Source: Daldinia sp. FL1419 (Eukaryota; Ascomycota; Sordariomycetes; Xylariales; Hypoxylaceae). Taken from it: a stretch of 64,000 bases of DNA. The DNA is taken from NCBI GenBank assembly GCA_025201765.1, contig MU623364.1, positions 247,461-311,460 of the forward strand. Direction: 5' to 3'. Made by a program: the position numbers and the translations under genes. Position 1 is the stretch's first letter, and the number at the start of each line of letters is the position of its first letter. Under the pieces are notes generated by a model. The model saw nothing but the letters and a program-made list of their open reading frames with translations. It was not told where the DNA came from and did not search any database. Below, piece after piece: positions 58,646-64,000 of the stretch.

Positions 58646-59574
58646 CTTGGCACCAACCGCGCGCAGCTGTCCTCCAGGTAGGATATATTCCCAATATCTA
58701 TCCTCCGCCTACGAAACGAGGAGCAAGAAGACAAACAGCAAGCATCAACACGACGAACGAGCACGCGCTCCGTCCCGGGGACAAGCCGCCGACCTGCTCA
58801 TACTTATACCTATCCCGATTTCCTGCTACGGCGACATTGTTGGAGAAAACACCCCAGATCCCCGGCCCCCTGCCCAAAACAGACAACGGCCGTCCGTTCC
58901 GGGTCTCTGGAACTTCTTCCTTACTGGAGGGAATTCTCCAGGACATCGACCGTTGTCCTTTTCCCTTACGCGCGCCAATCAGAGATCGGGACCCCGCCAA
59001 GGGGGGTCCGGGGGGTCACAGAGGAAAATCCGGGGTCGCGATGCGGAGATGAGAAATTCCCCCAGGGGTTTGCGGTGGATCCCGCCTTGGTTTTTTTTGG
59101 TTTTTTTTTGGTTTTTTTTTTGGTGCGGGCAGAGGTGCTGGTCCAAGATCAGAATATGTGTGCAGGTGGGAAAACGCACCGAGGCCCTCGTATTCCCCAA
59201 CGACGACGGTAAGTGGACCGCTACGACCGGATCCTTCTGCTACGTTAACATTAGGTTAGATATGCTACCCTCGATCCGATCGACATAACATGGCACGATA
59301 ACACATGGACAGCTGAACCAGTTTACAAAACACCATTGGACGGGAAGACGCAAGAGCTGAAAGAGCCTAGCATCGCATGCAGCTACCCTACAATTCGGAC
59401 GGCCAAGTCTCATTTCCACGAACCAGGTATCTGGAAAAATATCTTCTTGCATTTGGATCATTTGTTATATTTAAAGCAATGTAAAGCAACAACCTAATTG
59501 CCCAACTACCGCTGGGGTATCTAAGCCGGTAACGCCTAACTTGCCTGTCCTCTATGGTATAGCCCCCTTGTCCC
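58646..59574. other. Sugar transporter promoter and VPS62 3' region
   Basis: The plus frame 58647-59288 is open but compositionally odd (poly-Phe/Trp from a T-rich tract) and has no domain. T/G homopolymer runs at 59083-59123. Holds the CreA-like cluster. Confidence 0.5.
58924..59048. promoter_or_regulatory. Cluster of CreA/Mig1-type sites (SYGGRG)
   Basis: Matches: CTGGAG 58924-58929, CTCCAG (reverse) 58936-58941, CCCCGC (reverse) 58992-58997, CCGGGG 59008-59013, CCGGGG 59030-59035, GCGGAG 59043-59048. Six sites in 125 bp, 279-403 bp upstream of the transporter ATG; the first two form an inverted pair 6 bp apart. CreA mediates glucose repression in ascomycetes. The motif is short and GC-rich DNA raises chance matches. 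Confidence 0.5.
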
Positions 59575-61116
59575 TCATGAATGCCAACTTCCTTTCTTTC
59601 CCTCTGCAATGCTATGTATAATTCGGCATCTCCATGTTTGGCATACCTTTTCCCTGCCTAGATTCTTGAACTTTGGACCTTGAGGACCCGTCACGTAGTG
59701 GTATTGACCGAACAAACGCCACTGTCGCCTATCGTCGAGGCCGTACAACTTGTCGCCCCAAGTTCCCCGGTAATGGAACCAACTCGTCGGCTCGTCGGCG
59801 TTCTCCTTGACGGGCTCAAGTCCTTCGTCGTCCTTGGTGGTGGTATAATCATACCAATAACCCCTCAGGTTCTTAGAAGGATCCCATAGAGGACCTTTAT
59901 CAGTGACGTCCTTTAGTATGCCAAAGGGCAAAACATATGGATGATTTCCGGGAGTGGCATACATAGCATGCGACCCAACGGCGCTATATATAACCGGCCT
60001 TTGTATCTCAGTCTCGTTCCCTCGCTTCTCGACAGCGTTCCAAGCGTAGGCTTGGCCACCCTCATGCTCGCTAAAGAATACTGCGCGAGGAACACCAGAC
60101 TCGAAGCGGATCATGCAATGCTCCCAGTCGCCGACATGGTTTCCATATCGAGTACCAAGGACAGTCTGTCCGAGATTATAGGCATAAAAGAAAAACCAGA
60201 AAGCATCCACGACACCAGATCCTTTATCTACTAAAACGAGGGTAGCTGGCGCACTGGAGTAACCCGACTCGTCAGGCTTATTCTTCGCGTTCTGCGCTTC
60301 TTGGAACTCAAGTACTTTCTGGTCACGGGAACGAAGGGCTTTGGAGCGCCTTTCTAATCGTTGCGACTGAGGTCTACCAGCAGGCAGTTTTCGCGGGTCC
60401 GAAATTCTGTGCAAGGGGTGGTCTCGATCCACATCAAACCACGTCGTATCATCGCCCAGAAATTTCCCTGGCTCTACACCGTCCTCGTGCTCTTTATCGT
60501 TGTCGTTGTCGTTAAAAGCGATCGGCCTATTCATCTTGCTGTGGAGCCAGCGCGGGCGTGATTCTACGTCATCCTTGCTGTTAAGGTGCTGGAACCCCAG
60601 CTCGGAACTCAACTCGCTCAAATTCGCCAAAGTGAGGGGCTGCGATTCGTTGAGTGTCCACTTGTCTTCGTCGAGGTCCGGCACCACATGTTTAATGTGG
60701 TCAGCAATATCAGAGGGCCAGAAAAATTCCTGAGAGTAGAGGTGAACTAGCGGTGCGTAGTTGAGCACATAGTCCGGTATCCCTTTTAGCTGTCCTTTCT
60801 TCCTATTACTCTCGTCCCGTAAAATAGCGACCTCTTCTTCTGCCAAGAGGCGCCTCAGTTCATGTCGGTGGCCATCGTCCTCGTTCTTCGGTTTCGCTGG
60901 AGGGTCCTTTCTGAGGTGCAGCAGACCACAAAGACTAAGCCAGCGACAGGCTTGGCGGTCAAGCCAGTACGGAGATGTGTTAATCCATTGGCGGTCCGCC
61001 TCTTGCCTTTCTTTGTTGGGTGGGACAGGATTCAGGGCTCGGGGTAAGAAGGTAGCAAGCACGACGACGACAGTCAGCACGACGGCGGCAACAGATATTC
61101 GGCGGAGGTGGTACAT
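59575..61116 (-). CDS. VPS62: VPS62-like vacuolar sorting protein
   Basis: Intronless, 513 aa. An N-terminal signal-anchor (about residues 9-26, VAAVVLTVVVVLATFLP) suggests a single-pass type II or secretory-pathway protein. The conserved VPS62 domain covers most of the rest: DYVLNYAPLVHLYSQEFFWPSDI near the start, LVDKGSGVVDAFWFFFYAYNLGQTV, GNHVGDWEHCMIRF, AVFFSEHEGGQAYAWNAVEK, YSAVGSHAMYATPGNH and GTWGDKLY toward the C-terminus. An acidic linker (FNDNDNDKEHEDG) lies mid-protein. Yeast Vps62 and its paralog Tda6 affect protein delivery to the vacuole; the biochemical role is unknown. The last 25 residues have an added Cys pair (VCQTWRC). Same strand as the transporter, 929 bp away, so not an operon-like unit. 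Confidence 0.88.
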   Translation of the reverse strand: MYHLRRISVAAVVLTVVVVLATFLPRALNPVPPNKERQEADRQWINTSPYWLDRQACRWLSLCGLLHLRKDPPAKPKNEDDGHRHELRRLLAEEEVAILRDESNRKKGQLKGIPDYVLNYAPLVHLYSQEFFWPSDIADHIKHVVPDLDEDKWTLNESQPLTLANLSELSSELGFQHLNSKDDVESRPRWLHSKMNRPIAFNDNDNDKEHEDGVEPGKFLGDDTTWFDVDRDHPLHRISDPRKLPAGRPQSQRLERRSKALRSRDQKVLEFQEAQNAKNKPDESGYSSAPATLVLVDKGSGVVDAFWFFFYAYNLGQTVLGTRYGNHVGDWEHCMIRFESGVPRAVFFSEHEGGQAYAWNAVEKRGNETEIQRPVIYSAVGSHAMYATPGNHPYVLPFGILKDVTDKGPLWDPSKNLRGYWYDYTTTKDDEGLEPVKENADEPTSWFHYRGTWGDKLYGLDDRRQWRLFGQYHYVTGPQGPKFKNLGREKVCQTWRCRIIHSIAEGKKGSWHS

Positions 61117-63157
61117 CGAGGAAAGAAGACGTTGCCGATGCGCATAGCACGTCGGCAGAAAATGAGGCGATCAACGATCGACGGACAACTGTCAAGTGTC
61201 AAGTGTCAAGTAGGTGGTAAATGAAAGAAAACGGTACAACCGAAGATACCGAAGATGTCAAAAAAACGACAGGAAAACCGAATAAAGGTCGGCAGTTAGA
61301 ATAGGAAAAATGAGAGGCGAAGGTTATACTAATAAATAAAAGAAAACACCATCAATTGACCCCCCATATCACGAGTGATTATATAGAAGGGACAACTAGT
61401 ACATAGTCCAGCTGGTGCGCCTAGTTTTGGTGATGATAGGTGATTTTGTATGGAAGGCCGAAAGAAGGAGTCCGAACGAATCGATTAAGTGCGAATAAAT
61501 GTGAACAGATGCGAACAGATGCGACTATCGGCGGGGCTTGGTTGTCTTTTTTTGGTTTTTCGGGTACAGAGTTAGTACATTTGTACTCCGAATTCCAGAT
61601 GGTCGGGCCTTGGCATCGAACAAAGGTACTAAGCATCATTTCCAAAAGGGTAAAAGGCATTGTACATCTGTTAGGTCGATACTTGCATCTTACATAGCAA
61701 TTGTATTGGAAACAAAAGTATAACCGATCTACCCTCTATTTTTAGCCCCTCCTGAGCCCCTGCATAGCAGCGTGGTTTCGTACCTTGAAACTGCATTAAG
61801 GTGCCTAACAAAAACGCACTCAGGGACTTCAATCGGACTCATAAAGGCAGTGATAGCCACTAATGATAGCCACATTACGCCACTAAGCCCAATGAGAAAC
61901 CCACATGTGTCAAATAATTCGTCAAGACTCGATTTTCTACTCGAACAACAACTCAACACCTTAGACCGTCACGCGGAATAATAATGCGACTGTCCTACAT
62001 AAAAGATGTCTTTATCTTCGAGTCACGACCAGATTTACAGAGTCCAGACCCCCTCTGTCTGACCCTACGGAAATGAAAAGATGCATCTGATACCCACCCC
62101 TCGACACCTTCTACCGTACAGACCCGCCGGCAAAGCGATGTGCGACCACGGCGCACGTGTAGATCATTCTCGTCATGACTTGTTTACGAGTGACATGGGG
62201 ACACTGTGAATACCGGAATTATTTCCTAAGCTCAGCAGCGGTATGATTATTTGAGTTTGCCGTTTTCTGTGAGACTCGGCAGATTAGACTCGGCATTTAG
62301 CCTGTACGGGCATCAATGACGTAATGAAGCCTTGCCAAATCGACAATAGACAGGATATCCCCTTAACCACCTACACGATTAGCTGCAAGTCCTACGCAAT
62401 CCGACCCAACACTAGATTGCCTTGGTTTTTTTTTTCCTTTTTTTTTGTCTTGCAAATACTTCAGTATTGGAGATAACAAGCTATGGCAATTACGAAATGC
62501 ATCATCATAACTAGGTACCTACTTAGGTAGTCGACACCGCATGGAGATGGGTTCAAGCAGCTTATTAATAGGCTGGTCTATACTTGGTCAATATCGTTTA
62601 CCCACCATCTATTATAGCTATCTAGGTAGGACAACACAGCGTATCAGCTATATACCTCCCTAGGTACCTAATATAGGTTGGTGAGAATCCGTAGTTGCAC
62701 AATGAAGACCCTATCTTTAGGATAACTCAAACGCCCGCCTGGAGTCTCAGATTGGGTACTAATAAAACTTGTTCTGAGAAAAAGACAAGGGGCCACCGGG
62801 AGACCTCACGCAGAAATTGAAAGTAAGGGACTGGGTTGTATGAAGAACCGTTATTTTAGCTATGGTTATCTTGGTTCTACCACATAACATAATCCGTAGT
62901 TTCGTAATATCGCGAGTTCGATATCTAACTAGAATGCCATATGACGCTCTTATAATAAACCCCGATTTAAACAAAGCTTGTACATAGAAATCATCAAGAT
63001 CCGAGACCTTAAGCTGCTGAACGCATTGGTGATGGTCTTGGATTCAGTCTGTCCCACGCTTCTTGCTTCTGATATTCATTTGCTTATCCGATACCGAATA
63101 CATTCGTCGTTACTCTGATTAATCCTCATCTTCATAATTCCTTCCCCTATTATAGAC
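61117..63157. other. Gene-poor stretch
   Basis: About 2 kb with no supported gene. A GTCAAGT tandem (three units) lies at 61191-61211 upstream of VPS62. T-homopolymers near 62424-62445. Some TACCTA words at 62515-62665. Confidence 0.5.
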
Positions 63158-63403
63158 CTTGGGACTTTGCCCGAGATATCTCAATCTCTACCTCCTGATG
63201 TCATCACCTTCGTACCCGATGCTACTCGTACACTGGATACCCGTCTGACCGAATGGACCGTTTACGGATATCGCCCTTCCTTAGCCGTAAATACCTATCA
63301 CATTCATGGCACTCTTCGGCCTCGGGGGTATCATACACGCGGTCCTCGGGATTATGCGGAGGACGTGGTGGTTTATGAGCTGCATGATCATCTGTTCGAT
63401 TAA
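63158..63403 (+). CDS. ORF fragment, possible terminal exon of an unknown gene
   Basis: An open frame of about 79 codons from TTG at 63167 to TAA at 63403, with no ATG. A pyrimidine tract and TTATAG end at 63157, so it could be a last exon. The translation (RTLDTRLTEWTVYGYRPSL, later RDYAEDVVVYELHDHLFD) looks protein-like, but I recognise no family, and no upstream exon was fixed. It ends about 140 bp before the A+T-rich tract and could be a broken gene. Confidence 0.3.
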   Translation, partial: LGTLPEISQSLPPDVITFVPDATRTLDTRLTEWTVYGYRPSLAVNTYHIHGTLRPRGYHTRGPRDYAEDVVVYELHDHLFD

Positions 63404-63540
63404 CGCGAGCATCGGATATGGTGGTCGTGTTTAGCTATACTACGAACCATTCAGCTTTGATGCGTTCCTTGTTGGAATGTGTGTGGCCGGTATACAGGGA
63501 TATAATACGCCCCATATCCGTGATTTTATATATTGTAGAT

Positions 63541-64000
63541 ATGCCCATCTATTCTCTAAGATAAATTTGACAATATAAGTAACTTACCTTATATATGCAT
63601 TTTATTTTAATAAATTATAAGTTTAGAAACTTAATTAAAAGTTAATTTATTTTAATTAAATATATTATTTGATTTTATATTTGATATTTTATCTATAGGA
63701 TGTATCTAATCTAAATTGCGGCGACTTCCATTATATATTTGAATAAAAAGAATAAGAAAATAGAGATGAAAGGGAATTCTAAAATGTTGAAATTTAAGAA
63801 ACATTGAAGATTAAAAACTATAATGAAAAATTTTTTATCCCTTACAATTACCTTTAATATTAGAACATTAATCTAACTTCTTATAGAATTATTATTATGT
63901 TAAGGTATATATTAATTAATAATAATTTTAAATTTTACCTTATTATTTTAAAATATATATTATAATATTATTAAAATTTTTAAAATATAAAATAATAATT
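63541..64000. other. Start of a second A+T-rich tract, truncated by window end
   Basis: From about 63570 the sequence turns strongly A+T-rich with few C and G, like the interior of the 41-47 kb element. No frame and no LTR-like boundary repeat is visible in the part shown. Likely another RIP-affected repeat. Confidence 0.6.

Noticed and set aside
58647..59288. 213-codon plus-strand frame as a gene
   Set aside because: Poly-Phe/Trp from a T/G homopolymer, no domain, and it covers the sugar transporter promoter.
1..64000. CRISPR arrays, tRNA or rRNA genes
   Set aside because: No regularly spaced repeats and no cloverleaf with a GGTTCRANNCC box were found by eye; a tRNA scan would settle the latter.

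Overview
The window is nuclear DNA of a filamentous ascomycete (Pezizomycotina, most like a Sordariomycete). The signs are short 50-130 nt introns with GTAAGT-like donors and CTAAC-type branch sites, a chimeric C2H2-Zn2Cys6 regulator, a fungal bifunctional HIS7, a GH127 enzyme, and one long A+T-rich block whose differences are all C/T and G/A transitions, the mark of repeat-induced point mutation (RIP). No bacterial operons, tRNA, rRNA or CRISPR were seen. All gene models were spliced by hand from reading frame, splice sites and family conservation.

Layout. 1-17 kb is gene-poor: a small unknown membrane-type protein (108-1020), a zinc-finger protein (5827-6727), a C2H2-Zn2Cys6 regulator that stops where its regulatory domain should begin (10608-11964), and a five-exon GH127 glycosidase (13282-15831). 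17-37 kb is a dense housekeeping block: NOT3 (CCR4-NOT), D-aminoacyl-tRNA deacylase, a Yippee-domain protein, ornithine decarboxylase antizyme with a +1 frameshift site, HIS7, a TFIIIC triple-barrel subunit, the SPOUT arginine methyltransferase SFM1, INO80 subunit Iec3, the MYG1 nuclease and the Igo1/endosulfine protein. Many are convergent or divergent pairs, and most act in mRNA turnover, translation quality, chromatin or growth control.

37-53 kb is accessory: an unknown ORF ending inside a short inverted-repeat element, then a 5.6-kb LTR retrotransposon (41332-46927) with 208-bp LTRs, a 6-bp target-site duplication and total RIP decay, then a zinc-less MDR oxidoreductase right beside it and a secreted cysteine-rich protein. 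53-64 kb has a sulfate permease convergent with an MFS sugar transporter, a VPS62-like protein, a gene-poor stretch, and the start of a second A+T-rich tract that leaves the window.

Most notable: the sugar transporter carries what reads as a spliceosomal twin intron (stwintron), one intron inserted between the first and second bases of another intron's donor. Also notable are the antizyme frameshift site, the LTR pair with 43 differences that are all transitions and polarised toward the element interior, the truncated regulator, and a 7-nt first coding exon in the deacylase gene.
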